64,000 nucleotides of DNA, taken from the NCBI GenBank assembly GCA_029204225.1, contig CM055108.1, forward strand, positions 8,678,601 to 8,742,600, read 5' to 3'. The notes below the pieces were generated by a model. It made no database searches and was not told the DNA's origin. It saw only the letters and a program-made list of their open reading frames with translations. This document shows, one piece after another, positions 1 to 10,289 of the stretch; position 1 is the first letter of the stretch, and each line of letters opens with the position of its first letter. The position numbers were made by a program, and so were the translations under genes. The DNA is from Diphasiastrum complanatum (lineage: Eukaryota; Streptophyta; Lycopodiopsida; Lycopodiales; Lycopodiaceae).

Positions 1-3000
1 TAGTTTACTTGACTTATAAAGATAAAATCAGACCCTCTAAGTACTTCTATGCCTAAGATGAAGTGAAGACACCCTAGATCTACCATCTTGAACTCTAAGG
101 ATAGATCTATCTTGATTTTTTCAATACCATCAACACTATTTCCACTAATGATGATGTCATCTACATAAATGAGTAAAAGTACAATACCAACATCATCAAA
201 CGTAATGTAAAGAGTGGGATCATATTCACTTTGAACAAAAGAAAGTGAAATAAGATAGCAATGTAGTCTTGAATTCCAAGATCTCGAGGCTTGCTTCAAG
301 CCATAGATGCTTCTTTGGAGATGGCATACTTTGTTCTCCATTCCATGCTTGATGAACCCTTGTGGATGCTCCATATAGATATCCTCCTCCAAAAAACCAT
401 TCAAGAAAGCATTAGAGACATCCATTTGACATAGAATCCATCCAAAATGTGATGCAAGTGCAATGATTAGTCTTATTGTGACCATCTTGGCCACGGGTGC
501 AAAAGTTTCCTCATAGTCTATCCCTCTCTCTTGAGCATAACCTTTTGCAACTAATCTTGCTTTATGTTTGTTAACACTCCCATGTGCATTAAACTTAAGC
601 TTGAAGACCCACTTGCATCCTATTACATTCCTTTGAGGTCTCTCAACAAGCAACCAAGTTTCATTCTCAATCAAGGCATCATACTCATCCAACATAGCTT
701 TATACCATTCTTTGGAGTTCAATGCATCTTCAACATTAGACGGTTCTTCAAAACTAGATAAAGCATAAGAAGTGGATGAGATACCCTCAACTTGCTGTCC
801 TTTGCCTTGATATGTGAGCCTTGATGGCTCCACTTTTTCCCTTGAAGATCTCCTTGGTGTGATAGGTGGGTTTGGTGCTTGCTCCTCCATGAGCTCCTCC
901 TCAAAACCAAGATCTTGCTCCTCGGCCATCTTCTTCTTGATTGTTGGAGCACTTGAGCCTTCTTCAAGCATATGCATATGATGTTCATCAAAGATGACAT
1001 CCCTTGAAACAACAAATTTGTTCAAGGATGGGAGATAGACTTTGTAGCCCTTGCTTGAGCTTGCATATCCAAGCATGATCCCTCTTGTGGAAGATGGATC
1101 CTCCTTGGTTCTTGTTTCCAATGGCACATGCACATAACATATACACCCAAAAACTTTCAAGTGATTAAGATTGGGTTTCTTTCCATACAACATCTCATAA
1201 GGAGTTTTGCCTTTAATTGCTTTCCAAGACACCCTATTCATCAAGTAGTTTGCACATACAAGAGACTCACCCCAAAAGGATTTGGGCAAACAAGCATCTA
1301 ATCTTAAAGCCTTAGAACATTCACATAATGTTCTATTCCTTCTTTCAGCAACTCCATTTTGTTGAGGAGTGTAAGGACAAGAAGTCTCTTTCTTGATCCC
1401 TTCCTCCTCACAAAAGGCCTTGAACTCATTGGAGATGAATTCTCCACCATTGTCACTTCTAAGAATCTTGATGCTATGATTATGATGCTTTTCCACAAAC
1501 AACTTGAACTTTACAAAAGTATCAAATACTTGAGACTTGAAGGAAAGTAAGAACACCCAACAATATCTTGAGTAGTCATCAATGAAGGTTAAAAACATGG
1601 ATGAACCTCCATTAGATTTGGTGCTAGCAATGTGCACATCCGAGTGTATGAGTTCAAGAGGATGAGATGACTTTGTGATGGAGTTAGGAAACACCTTCTT
1701 ATGTGCCTTGGATAAGGCACAAGCTTCACAAACCTTGTCTTCCTTCCCAACAAATGCATCCAACTTATAAAGTTTGCCAAGTCTAGTGCCCTTAGCCACT
1801 ATCTTACCCTTCTTCTTGATGAAACATTCATTTGAAGCAAAGTCAACATTGAAACCATTGTCTACCATTTGGCCAACACTTAGTAGATTCTTTGTTATTG
1901 TAGGAATGTACAAAACACCTTCTATGTTGATCTTTTTGGAAGATCCTAAGCAAAGGGTAATGCTATCAACTCCTTCAATCTTACAAGCTTCATCATTTGC
2001 TATATAGATAGACTTTATAGGTCCATCATAAGATAAGAGAGAAGAGAAAAACTCTCTTTTACTAGTCATGTGTGAACTAGCACCCAAGTCAATCCACCAA
2101 GGATCTTCTCCTTTGAAGCTTGTTGAAGAAAATATGGACATCATGAGAGAGTCCTCATGTGAACTCTCCTCCTCCTCCTCTTTGCTCATGTTGGCTTGGC
2201 TTTGATCTTGCTTCCTCTTGAAGCATTCCGAGGCATAATGCCCCATCTTGCTACAATAGTAGCACTTCACCTTTGATTTGTCCTTCTTGACTTTGGTGGT
2301 TGATGGAGATGCCTTTGGGGGTCCTTCTTGATCCTCAAGCTTTGTAGACTTCTTGAATGTTGATCCTTTGCCTTTGGACTTGCCTTTGCCTTTGGTGAAG
2401 AGAGCTTGGTCATCTCCACCTTGGATGGAAAGCCTATCCATCCTCTCTTGCATTTGGCTCCTTCTTGATTCCTCGGCCATGAGTGTGCCTTGGAGTTCTT
2501 CAAGTATGGGTAGCTTACCCATAATTGCATATCCCTGAACCAAATTGTCAAATTCAAAGCTTAGTCCATTCAATATGAGTTGAACAAGCTCTTCATCCTT
2601 GATAGGGTCACCTATAAAGGCTAGCTCTTTGTTCAATTCCTTTACTCTTAGGACAAAAGTATGTGCACTCTCTCCTTTCTTTTGATAGCTTCTATAGATT
2701 TGATTCTTCAAAGCTAACATTCTAGTTTGGTTCTTGGATTCATAAACCTTTTGCAAAGTCTCCCAAGCATCTTGAGCTGAAGTGCAATCTCCTACCTCTC
2801 TTAAGAGTTCATTTGCAACATTCATTTTTATGCAATGTAGTGCAACATTGCATCTCTTAATGTATTTGGCTTTTTCTTGAGGATGAATAGGTTCACCCTC
2901 CTTACCATTTACAATTTCCATCAGATCTTGCATGATCATGATAGATTCCATTCTAACTTTCCATATGGAATAGTTAGTTTTGTTGAGCCTTTCATTAGTA

Positions 3001-3029
3001 TCCAAAAGATATGCATTTATAGATGCCAT
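1..3029 (-). CDS. Ty1/copia gag-pol polyprotein, 5' part, open frame running off the window
   Basis: I read the minus-strand frame triplet by triplet from the ATG at 3029 to position 3 and found no stop in about 1009 codons. Seen in order: gag; a CCHC knuckle near 2225-2267 (CYYCSKMGHYASEC); protease near 2085; GAG-pre-integrase; integrase with an NGVAERRN motif near 1345; RT with YVDD near 156-167. RNase H would lie outside the window. Oddities: the protease triad reads D-L-G instead of D-S-G (codon TTG, one C-to-T step from TCG). The zinc-finger half carrying LWHRRLGH is missing: YKLDA near 1760 is followed almost directly by CEAC near 1725, in frame. The frame is well preserved, but those two lesions suggest an element that would depend on proteins supplied in trans. 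The copia assignment is certain; activity is not supported. Confidence 0.93.
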   Translation of the reverse strand, partial: MASINAYLLDTNERLNKTNYSIWKVRMESIMIMQDLMEIVNGKEGEPIHPQEKAKYIKRCNVALHCIKMNVANELLREVGDCTSAQDAWETLQKVYESKNQTRMLALKNQIYRSYQKKGESAHTFVLRVKELNKELAFIGDPIKDEELVQLILNGLSFEFDNLVQGYAIMGKLPILEELQGTLMAEESRRSQMQERMDRLSIQGGDDQALFTKGKGKSKGKGSTFKKSTKLEDQEGPPKASPSTTKVKKDKSKVKCYYCSKMGHYASECFKRKQDQSQANMSKEEEEESSHEDSLMMSIFSSTSFKGEDPWWIDLGASSHMTSKREFFSSLLSYDGPIKSIYIANDEACKIEGVDSITLCLGSSKKINIEGVLYIPTITKNLLSVGQMVDNGFNVDFASNECFIKKKGKIVAKGTRLGKLYKLDAFVGKEDKVCEACALSKAHKKVFPNSITKSSHPLELIHSDVHIASTKSNGGSSMFLTFIDDYSRYCWVFLLSFKSQVFDTFVKFKLFVEKHHNHSIKILRSDNGGEFISNEFKAFCEEEGIKKETSCPYTPQQNGVAERRNRTLCECSKALRLDACLPKSFWGESLVCANYLMNRVSWKAIKGKTPYEMLYGKKPNLNHLKVFGCICYVHVPLETRTKEDPSSTRGIMLGYASSSKGYKVYLPSLNKFVVSRDVIFDEHHMHMLEEGSSAPTIKKKMAEEQDLGFEEELMEEQAPNPPITPRRSSREKVEPSRLTYQGKGQQVEGISSTSYALSSFEEPSNVEDALNSKEWYKAMLDEYDALIENETWLLVERPQRNVIGCKWVFKLKFNAHGSVNKHKARLVAKGYAQERGIDYEETFAPVAKMVTIRLIIALASHFGWILCQMDVSNAFLNGFLEEDIYMEHPQGFIKHGMENKVCHLQRSIYGLKQASRSWNSRLHCYLISLSFVQSEYDPTLYITFDDVGIVLLLIYVDDIIISGNSVDGIEKIKIDLSLEFKMVDLGCLHFILGIEVLRGSDFIFISQVN

Positions 3030-3827
3030 CTAGTCTCCTAATCAAGGACTTGACCCAAATGAAGGTTACTTCTATTGATTTGATTGAAGGTCTACCTTAT
3101 CCCACTTCTTAGGGACCTGAAAATATCAGTAATAGACTTCCCATAAAGATCTAAGAATGATCTCTAACAAAATCAAATCATAGAATACTAAAAACAATGC
3201 ACTTGCTTGATTGAAGTAGACAATACTAGTAGAATTGCCCCTCTTTCTATAAAGAATATTAAAGCTTCCAAATGATCTAATCAAGAGTGAATTTCAGCAA
3301 CCTAATATACTTCCAAAATCACTTGTAAAAGATCTAAATGGAACTTAATGAGGATGCAACACAATCTACTATCCAATCACAAGCAAAAAATGATCAAAAT
3401 TGATGAAAAATTGATCTAATTTGGTGCATAAGTCAAGCAATGGTTGGACTGAACCTAAATCACTTTAGGAGGTGTCTACTACACCTTAGAACAGCCTTGA
3501 ATATTCCCCAAAACTCTGATCTTCCCTCTCCTTGAATGCTAGAAAGCCTTCTCTATGAAATCACCTCCAAAACTCGCTTAGAAATCAATGCTTGGAGCAA
3601 GCAAAACTTGCTATCTTGGTAATGTGAATTGAATTCAACTTTGCCTCTGGTTTTAGACACCTAAACACCTGAAAATTAAGTCACACAACACCAATCTCCA
3701 ATGTATTTGACTCACTTTGAGTTCTAGAATCAATACTAGATGCTAAGATCCAATCTACACAAGATTTAGATCAAAAATTGTGATCAAATTGAATGAAAAC
3801 CAAGGATTTAGCTCATTTCAGCCTTTA
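3030..3827 (-). other. 5' leader of the left copia element
   Basis: This stretch lies between the primer binding site and the gag ATG on the minus strand. I see no long reading frame and no other gene. Its length, about 800 bp, is similar to the leader of the complete copia element further right. It is AT-rich and holds nothing else I can name. Confidence 0.7.
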
Positions 3828-3840
3828 GGCTCTGATACCA
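3828..3840 (-). promoter_or_regulatory. Primer binding site, initiator tRNA-Met type
   Basis: Read on the minus strand the site is TGGTATCAGAGCC, the standard plant copia PBS complementary to the 3' end of initiator tRNA-Met. It directly abuts the LTR end at 3841 and fixes that boundary. Confidence 0.93.
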
Positions 3841-4522
3841 TGTAAAAATTACAGCAAATAAGGATCCTAAAACACTTGAAATGATTAGGAAAACAATAGA
3901 TTATGATTTCATAAGATTAGCACAAGTTGAACCATCAAAATCCATCAAAAACCTATGCTTGAACCTCACTAAATGGCCCAAATCCTTGAAGAAGGCTTCA
4001 CACGTGTGAAAGTACGGCCTCCCATAGTCTGAGTACTGTACACCAGACCTAAATTCAATCCTATAATCATTAGTAATCACAAGTACTCAAACAATTATGA
4101 ACATAGAGAGCAATTGCACCATTATGAGAGAAAAAACATGAAATTGCTTGATTTATTTTGGTGAGATATCATCACCTATATATACATGATCCATCACGGT
4201 TTTGGGCAGGTATGAGTAGCCCTAAACCTATCCCTAATGCTAATTTTGGTGGATCTTTCATCCCTACCAAGTTAGGGTTGGAATCTTGGAGATCCCTCAA
4301 CAATGCAAAAATTACCAAAAATAGCTCCTATTTTTTCTCCCTTGTATCTAAGCATAATTTGGACTCATTCCAAAGGTTCTAACACTTAGGTCTACTTGAG
4401 AACATCCTTATGAATGGAATCCTATGCTATTTGGCACGTGTGACAAGCCACATCATGACCATCTAACTATTTACAAGTCATATGACCAAAACTAGTCAAG
4501 CTAGAATTGTGAATTTTTAACA
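3841..4522 (-). repeat. 5' LTR of the left copia element
   Basis: The segment starts TGTAAAAATT at the PBS and ends AATTTTTAACA at 4522, giving TG...CA ends with a near-perfect terminal inverted repeat, about 682 bp. A minus-strand TATA box is at 4177-4184. The palindrome ACACGTGT followed by GAAAG lies near 3998-4013 and recurs in other LTRs here. The right flank is the broken RT of another copia element, so this is a nested insertion. The partner LTR is outside the window, so the target duplication (expected CATGC, 4523-4527) cannot be checked. Confidence 0.85.
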
Positions 4523-4642
4523 CATGCTTCTTGTTCCTTGGCTTGGGGGTGAAGCTTCTAGAGATTGATTGGATGCTTCTACCTGGTTGGGTGGTTTCTC
4601 CATAGTGTGTTATCCATTGTGTTTGTGATTTGTAAGTAGGAT

Positions 4643-5133
4643 CTAAGGAGCTTCCCTTATAAGTCGAATGCTTCTCATCTTGACCATTGGCAAATACGTG
4701 TCAAAATAATCGACACCGTACCTTTGTGTGTAGCCCTTTGTGACAAGACTTGCTTTGTAGCATCTGACAGTGCCCTCTGATTTGATTTTTCTTTTGTAGA
4801 CCCACTTGCAATCGACAATCTTTTTATCTTTGGGCTGTGGCTCTTGTGTCCATGCCTCGTTTTGCCTCATTGATTCGATTTTCTCTGACATTGCTTGCTT
4901 CCAGAATTCTCCTTCTGAATCTGGATAGCTTCTAGATATGTAGTTGGCTCTTTAGTGAAGTTGCAGTAATTGAACTCTGTTTCTTCGCTCCGTTGAAGAT
5001 TGTCAGTGCATCGATCTGGAGGTCTTCTTTGTCTTGTCGACCTTCTGGGTTCGATTCGTCGCTGCTGGAATGTTTCTTCTTCGGTGGGTTGATATTCGAC
5101 TTCCTACTGCTCTAGAGTCTGGGACTCAATATT
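4643..5133 (-). pseudogene. Copia RT N-terminal fragment and integrase-RT connector
   Basis: The translation shows the RT_copia opening (WTQEPQPKDKKIVDCKWVYK, then KASLVTKGYTQRYGVDY). It stops shortly after the MVKMRSIRL motif, where the palm domain should follow. The YVDD active site is absent. The region 4900-5133 is the poorly conserved connector and I see no open frame through it. Confidence 0.85.
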
Positions 5134-6251
5134 CTAATTTGATGTTTGTCCTCGATCTCCCTCTTGAATTGGCAATAATGTGAAGATCTCATGGTCTCTT
5201 TCGTCCTTCAATCTAGGGAATGTGGACTCATCGAACTTCACATCTCTACTCGACATGACTTTCTTCATGGTTGGGTTGTAGAGTCTGTACACTTGTGATC
5301 CGTTCGAGTATCCGACCATGATTGTTTGCTCTAATTTTTCATTGAGCTTGCTTCTTTGTTCCTTTGGTGTGTTCTTGTATGTTGCACATCCAAATACACA
5401 CATGTATGACAGATCAGACTTTCTACATGTCCACATTTTGTACGGTGTTTTGTTTTCCAGGGCTGTCATTGTTGATCTATTCTGCAGGTGTATTGCTGCA
5501 GCTATTGCCTCAGACCAAAATTGACTCGGCAATTGAGCCTGTGCCATCATGCATCTGACTCCTTCGACTAGCATCATGTTTCTTCTTTCTGTGACACCAT
5601 TATATTTGGGGGTGTATGCAGGAGTGAATTGATGATCTATCCCTTGTTCTTGATAGAATTTAAAAAAATTTGTACTCTTGTACTCACCTCCATTATCAGA
5701 CCTGATGATTTGAATCTTCTTTGAGGTGTGTCTCTTTGCGAATGCCACGAACTTCTTGAAAGAGTCAAACACTTCAGATTTTTTTTTTTAAAGTAGTAGA
5801 TCATTGTCATCCGGTTGTAATCATCAATAAACATCAGGTAATACCTCGATCTTAAGAGCGAATCAAGTTTCATTGCTCCAGAGACATCTAAGTGGACGAG
5901 CTCAAGAACTTATTGTGCTCTTCTTTCCTCGTGTAAGAATGGATTCCGATGCTGCTTGCCTCTTTGACAAGTTTTGCAAAACTCAGTATCGAGTCTGAAT
6001 ATTTTCAAACTTGTGACTATGTCTTTTCTGCTCATGTCATAGAGGCTCCTCGTGTTCAGATGATACATTCTTCTGTCCCAGAGTTGATCTTCATTTTCTG
6101 ATGCATTTAGTATGCTATTAGAATTGTTGATTATCTTGGCTCGGTAGAGATTACCTTCTCTGCATCCAACTATCAGCAACTTGTTTGTTTTTTTCTCGAT
6201 CATCCGACATATATTGCCATCGAATAGAACTCGAATTCCAAGATCTGCCAT
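5134..6251 (-). pseudogene. Copia integrase and GAG-pre-integrase, frameshifted
   Basis: The 5134-5772 frame carries the integrase core (IIRSDNGGEYKSTNF, YTPKYNGVTERRN, WSEAIAAAIHLQNR, FGCATY). The upstream piece 5637-5873 holds the first catalytic region (FIDDYNRMT) in another frame, so there is a frameshift close to a T-run near 5775-5790. The 5910-6251 frame is GAG-pre-integrase with QLWDRRMYHLN and CKTC, the HHCC zinc site. The family is certain. The gene is dead as it stands. Confidence 0.88.
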
Positions 6252-6413
6252 CTTGGAGACTGATAGTAGGTCTCTTCTTAGTGAAGGTATGTGGAGTGCT
6301 TCTGGCAGCTATGCTTGACTTGACATTGTTCGTAGCTGTAGAGTCCCGAGGCCCTTGACATCGTGTCGGCTCCCATCTCCTAGAATCACTGCTTTGTTGT
6401 TCTTGAACTCTCT

Positions 6414-7412
6414 TTAGTCGATCAAGATTCTTTTGTTGCAGGTGATGTGTGAGATCGCTCCTGAATCAATGACTACATCGTAGTCTTGTTCAGTGTAGCT
6501 TGTTGAAGCTTCAACGAATATCGTGAAAGCTTCATCACCTTTGTTTGCATCCTTGGACGACTCTGGAACATTTGCTTTGTCATCTTTGTTTTTTCTTTTT
6601 GGGTTGAATCTGCAATCGTATGCAGAATGTCCTTCTTCTTGCAATGCATGCAAGGTATTGTAGGATTGAACTAACATCTATTGGCTGTGTGTCCTGGTTT
6701 GTGATAGTGAAGAAAATTGTTGGCTTTCGTTGCCTCTACTTGAAGACTTTGTATTCGCCTTGTCAAATCTGGGCCTTGGTTTGTTCTTCTTCTTTTCCTT
6801 CATGAAAAGGGCTTTCTCCTGATCACTGCTTCCTTCTCCTTCGTCCCTCATCAATCTCTCATCAGCGACAAGACTGATTGCTCTCTCGAATATCATATCT
6901 GGTAGACTCAATATGAGCATTCGCAACGGCTGATAGGATGCAGATAGAGATTTCGTGAAGTATATCAGTTGTTGTGCTGCTGGGACCTGGTGTTCCTGTC
7001 ATGATGCAGTGAGTTGAGCAAAGATCGTTCTGATCTTTTCAACATGCTAATCCAACTGGTTGCCATCCCATTGCATAGATTGCAGCTGATTGTGAAGATG
7101 CATCACCGAAGCGGTAGTCCTCACTTCGTACTTCTGCTTTAATCTTTCTCATGCTTCATAACTGCTCTCACAGTCCTCAACCTGCAAGAGTATTTCTTCG
7201 TTGATGGATGAAACGATGATCGCCATTGCACGTTCATCTTTTCTGATCCATGAAGCTCTCCTTGGGTCTCCCTCTGGAGGCTGCACCTCTGTGAGTTCAG
7301 TCACCGACCAGATGCTTTCACCCTTTAGAAGTATTTTGATTTTGACTTTCCATACTCTATAGTTTTTGCCATCAAGACTAATTGATATTCTCGTCTGGAT
7401 CGTTGTTGCCAT
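6414..7412 (-). pseudogene. Copia gag and protease, broken
   Basis: Gag starts at the ATG at 7412 and runs to 7149 before losing frame. A second gag segment lies at 6678-6926. The 6414-6677 segment ends in the protease with an intact catalytic triplet (VVIDSGAISHI). The zinc knuckle near 6620-6660 has lost its first cysteine pair in this frame (GHSAYDC remains), probably through a one-base slip. At least two frame changes separate the start from the protease. Confidence 0.85.
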
Positions 7413-7464
7413 ATCGTATTGCCTAGAGAATCACAGCTTGTATATCATGTAGTGATAACCTCAA

Positions 7465-7892
7465 TGCCTTGATACCATGTAGCGAAACTGGTTTTTTGTT
7501 TGCGTTCATTTGGTTTTCTTTTAGGCAAAAGTTTCAAGATCCTAAGCAAGTGACTACAGATCACAAAACATAAAAGATTCGAGCAATCAAGATGACAAGA
7601 ACAATAAGGTGGAGAAGAGAGCAAATGTATTATCTATTTTTGAGTTACGAGTGAGTTGGTCAGTGTCTTGCTCGTTTGCGGCCTGACACTCACCTCTATC
7701 GTTGTGTTTTACTCGTTGGCAGACTTTCATGCACAACTATTCTCACTATTTTCGTCTCTCTATCGTCTCATTTGTGTTGATCCAAAAATGTGTATTTATC
7801 TCCACTGTGTGGAGTTTACAAGACAGTTAAATAGTTAATTACAAGACAAGTCAACACTAATCAGCTAGTTAGTTATTCTCTATTATCGCTAA
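7465..7892 (-). repeat. PBS and 5' LTR of the older copia element, right edge approximate
   Basis: Positions 7465-7477 read TGGTATCAAGGCA on the minus strand, a diverged initiator-Met primer site. The LTR therefore starts at 7478 (TGTAGCGAAA on the plus strand). A minus-strand TATA-like ATAAATAC sits near 7791-7800. The other edge is unclear: a CAACA end at 7856 and a TCGCTAAC near 7883 (partly inverse of the TAGCGA at 7480) are both possible. Confidence 0.65.
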
Positions 7893-8420
7893 CTCTTTTA
7901 GCTATGCATGAGGTACAAGACTCCATGCTCATCAAGCTACCAATTGGCGGCTCAAATTGCTTTCTTTCATTTCGTGTCTCTTCGTTTCGTTTCGTGGATG
8001 TCAGGGTCGAGTATCAAATACTTTCCTTTCGACCTTCGAGGTAAGTTTGACCTTCAACCTTCGCTTCGTTTCGCTTCGTCACCTTCGCGACAAAGTTGCA
8101 AGAGTTCACAATTTTCTGACGTCCAAGGGTAAATTTTTACTACATAATTTATATTTCTCATATTTTTGATACATAATTTTCATTTCATTTCATTTTTATG
8201 ACATGTGTTCGTCTAATAATCATTAAGTTATTTTGTGAATGTGTATGTAGAGGGCATCCGTTTCCTTTGTGGAAGAAAGTATGGGAGGAAACCAAGGAGA
8301 AGAAGGGAATGAAGATGAAGGGGATGAAGGCGAAGACGAAGGACAAGATTTGGCTTCGGACGACGATGAGAGAGAAGAGAGCAAAGACTAAGAAGCCTAT
8401 TATTACTTCTTAGATTTGAT
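7893..8420 (+). other. Possible 3' terminal exons of a non-retroviral gene, acidic C-terminus
   Basis: A good 5' splice site (GAG then GTAAGT) lies at about 8039-8045. A pyrimidine-poor but usable TGTATGTAG acceptor ends near 8251. The following frame encodes an extremely acidic tail (GNEDEGDEGEDEG, then LASDDDEREESKD and a stop at about 8391). The piece before it contains RDKVARVHNFLTSKG, faintly like the end of a hAT dimerisation region. Function is not recognised; a transposase tail is only a guess. Confidence 0.3.
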
Positions 8421-8755
8421 GTATTTTTATTATTTGCAAAAGTAGAAAAAAGAGTATTAGTATCAAAGCCCTTTTTAAGAATTAGATGCGAATATGTACA
8501 CTTTTTTGAATTATATATATAAACTTTTGTATTTGATCATTTCTATCTCATTATCTATGAAATGATTGTTTTTTGTTTATGTTTTTCTATTTCATCTTGT
8601 ATAAATTTGTTGTAAACATATACAAACGATGAAAAACAAACAAAAACATCAATTTAAGATGAAAAAACATACCTCATCTATTGTTTGGATGATCTTTAAT
8701 TCCTTCTAAGATGCATCTCTTTTTCTCTCTACAAAAGCAAACAATGAAAACCAAA

Positions 8756-8905
8756 TCATTGTTAGATTACAAATCAAAGAATCATTGTTAGATTACAAAT
8801 CAATCAACAAAATAATAAGTGTTAGAATACAAATCAAAAAATCATTGTTAGATTACAAATCAAAGAATGATTGTTAGATTACAAATCATTAATCATTGTT
8901 ACATC
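8756..8905. repeat. Tandem minisatellite, about 27-bp unit, five copies
   Basis: The core ATCATTGTTAGATTACAAATC recurs five times with small gaps (one copy GTGTTAGAATACAAATC). It sits in AT-rich DNA (8421-8989) in which I see no gene. Confidence 0.85.
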
Positions 8906-8989
8906 AATCTCATCATGTTGAAGATACTATGAAATGCACTTTGTGACTCAAATGTAATCTAGCAAGATTTAGAATGCATAACATACCTC

Positions 8990-9440
8990 ATGGAAGTGCC
9001 ACGCCATTTAAAAAAAATTTCAAAACATTTGCTACGCCTGGTAAGAGGGAGCTCTCAGGGAAAAATTGCCATGTGTGGCAAAATTCTAAAAAAAAAAATT
9101 TATAGCATTTTGCCACACATGGCACACTGGATCTTGCTGAAAAAGTTTGCCATGTGTGGCAAATTCCCCAAAAAAAAATTGTAGTCATGGTAGTGCCACG
9201 TAGATTTGACATTTGAATTTGCCTTAGCCCCCCCACCTCTCCCCCCAAATCTGTTTGGAGGAACGGCCGATGACGGAATCTTTATACGGCGTGGTAGTGC
9301 CACGCGTTCATTACCATGCAATTTGCCACGCGATTGCCATGGACATTGCCACACGAGGGCCAACGGGTCATATCTGTTCCCCGTCTTATGTGTGTGGCAA
9401 TGGGCCCATATTTGTAGTTGTGATTAGGCCAAAAGTAGCT
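8990..9440. repeat. TGCCAC-rich inverted-repeat zone with a perfect 17-bp hairpin
   Basis: GCCATGTGTGGCAAAAT at 9068-9084 is exactly complementary to 9107-9123 across a 22-bp A/T spacer. A third copy lies near 9149-9164. About nine TGCCAC/GTGGCA motifs fall within 420 bp. This resembles the subterminal repeats of plant DNA transposons. Local GC is higher than in the neighbours. No terminal inverted repeat pair was found. Confidence 0.7.
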
Positions 9441-9966
9441 TGTGATGTGTGACCCAAGTTAGGCTTATGACATTTGTCAAGTTTAAGTTTGGTGTGTGAC
9501 GTGTCTCCATGTGTTGGCATGAGAATTAGTGACAATTAGTGCTCATATATTAGTCAACCAATAGAAATTTTGATGAGGATAAGAAGGGGTCCAATGATGT
9601 TTCACTCCCCTCTCCCTTGAGTAGCTATATATAGGAGCATCAATCCATTTGTATTGTAAGTTTTTGGAGTTATGAGATTTTTACACTATTTTGAGTGAAA
9701 TTAGTTTCTCTCTCTACTCAAGTTCTTGATAGTACATTCTCTCTCTACCTAAGAGCAAGGCTGAAATTCACTTGTATTTTCTTTTCACAAGCCTCCACAC
9801 GTGTGAAAGTACTTGTCTTGATGATTTATGCATGTAGTAATGTGCTCTTGCATTAGATTGATGGAATAGATCTTGGTTTTCAATCTATGTGTGATCTATG
9901 TGCAATCACAACATCTTAGGAGATCAAAATCACACTATGTCATTCCCACACGTGTGAAATTCAACA
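9441..9966 (+). repeat. Copia LTR, plus orientation, left edge approximate
   Basis: A TATA box lies at 9626-9633, CT-rich leader sequence at 9705-9760, ACACGTGT palindromes at about 9797 and 9951, and the end GAAATTCAACA at 9966. That end mirrors the TGTTGAATTTC start of the LTRs at 13227 and 18375. It is followed at once by in-frame copia pol sequence rather than by a PBS, so it is a solo or rearranged LTR. I could not fix the start; 9441 is my best estimate. Confidence 0.6.
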
Positions 9967-10197
9967 AATGCTACATCCATCCTAGATAGATTTGTAATGA
10001 AGAATTGTAAAGGCATTGAGACTCCAATGGAGCAACATGTAAAAGCATCTATTACTGGTGATGAAGCATCCTTTGAGGACATCACTCTATATAGAAAGCT
10101 TATAGGGTCCTTAATCTATTTGACTATAACTAGACCTGATCTTAGTTATAATGTTGAAAAATTAAGCCAATTCATGCAAATTGAGGATAGGTAACAA
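9967..10197 (+). pseudogene. Copia RT C-terminal/RNase H connector fragment
   Basis: The frame opens directly at the LTR end (NATSILDRF, then MKNCKGIETPMEQ) and continues with SLIYLTITRPDLSYNVEKLS, the standard segment between RT and RNase H. It stops at 10192-10194. Nothing upstream or downstream continues it, so it is a relic. Confidence 0.88.
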
Positions 10198-10289
10198 CAT
10201 CACAAATGCCCTTAATCTGGTCTTATGTTTATTGATTTTGCCATCTTGGGTATACTTACATCATGATAACTTTGAGGATGGGTAACAAT

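Larger units (their letters stand above)
4523..7892 (-). mobile_element. Older, decayed Ty1/copia element interrupted by the left element
   Basis: All five copia domains occur in the expected minus-strand order (gag 7412, protease, GAG-pre-integrase, integrase, RT), followed upstream by a PBS and LTR, but the frame is broken in at least four places. The distal RT and RNase H are missing on the left, where the LTR ending at 4522 begins. It is a different family from the left element: its gag starts MATTIQTRISISLDGKNYRV. It predates that insertion. Confidence 0.85.

Noticed and set aside
719-1015. 98-codon minus-strand frame and several others within 1-3029
   Set aside because: They are out-of-phase shadows of the single open gag-pol frame that I verified across the interval.
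8756-8905. Regular repeat considered as a CRISPR array
   Set aside because: Spacers are absent or a few bases long, and the genome is eukaryotic; it is a minisatellite.
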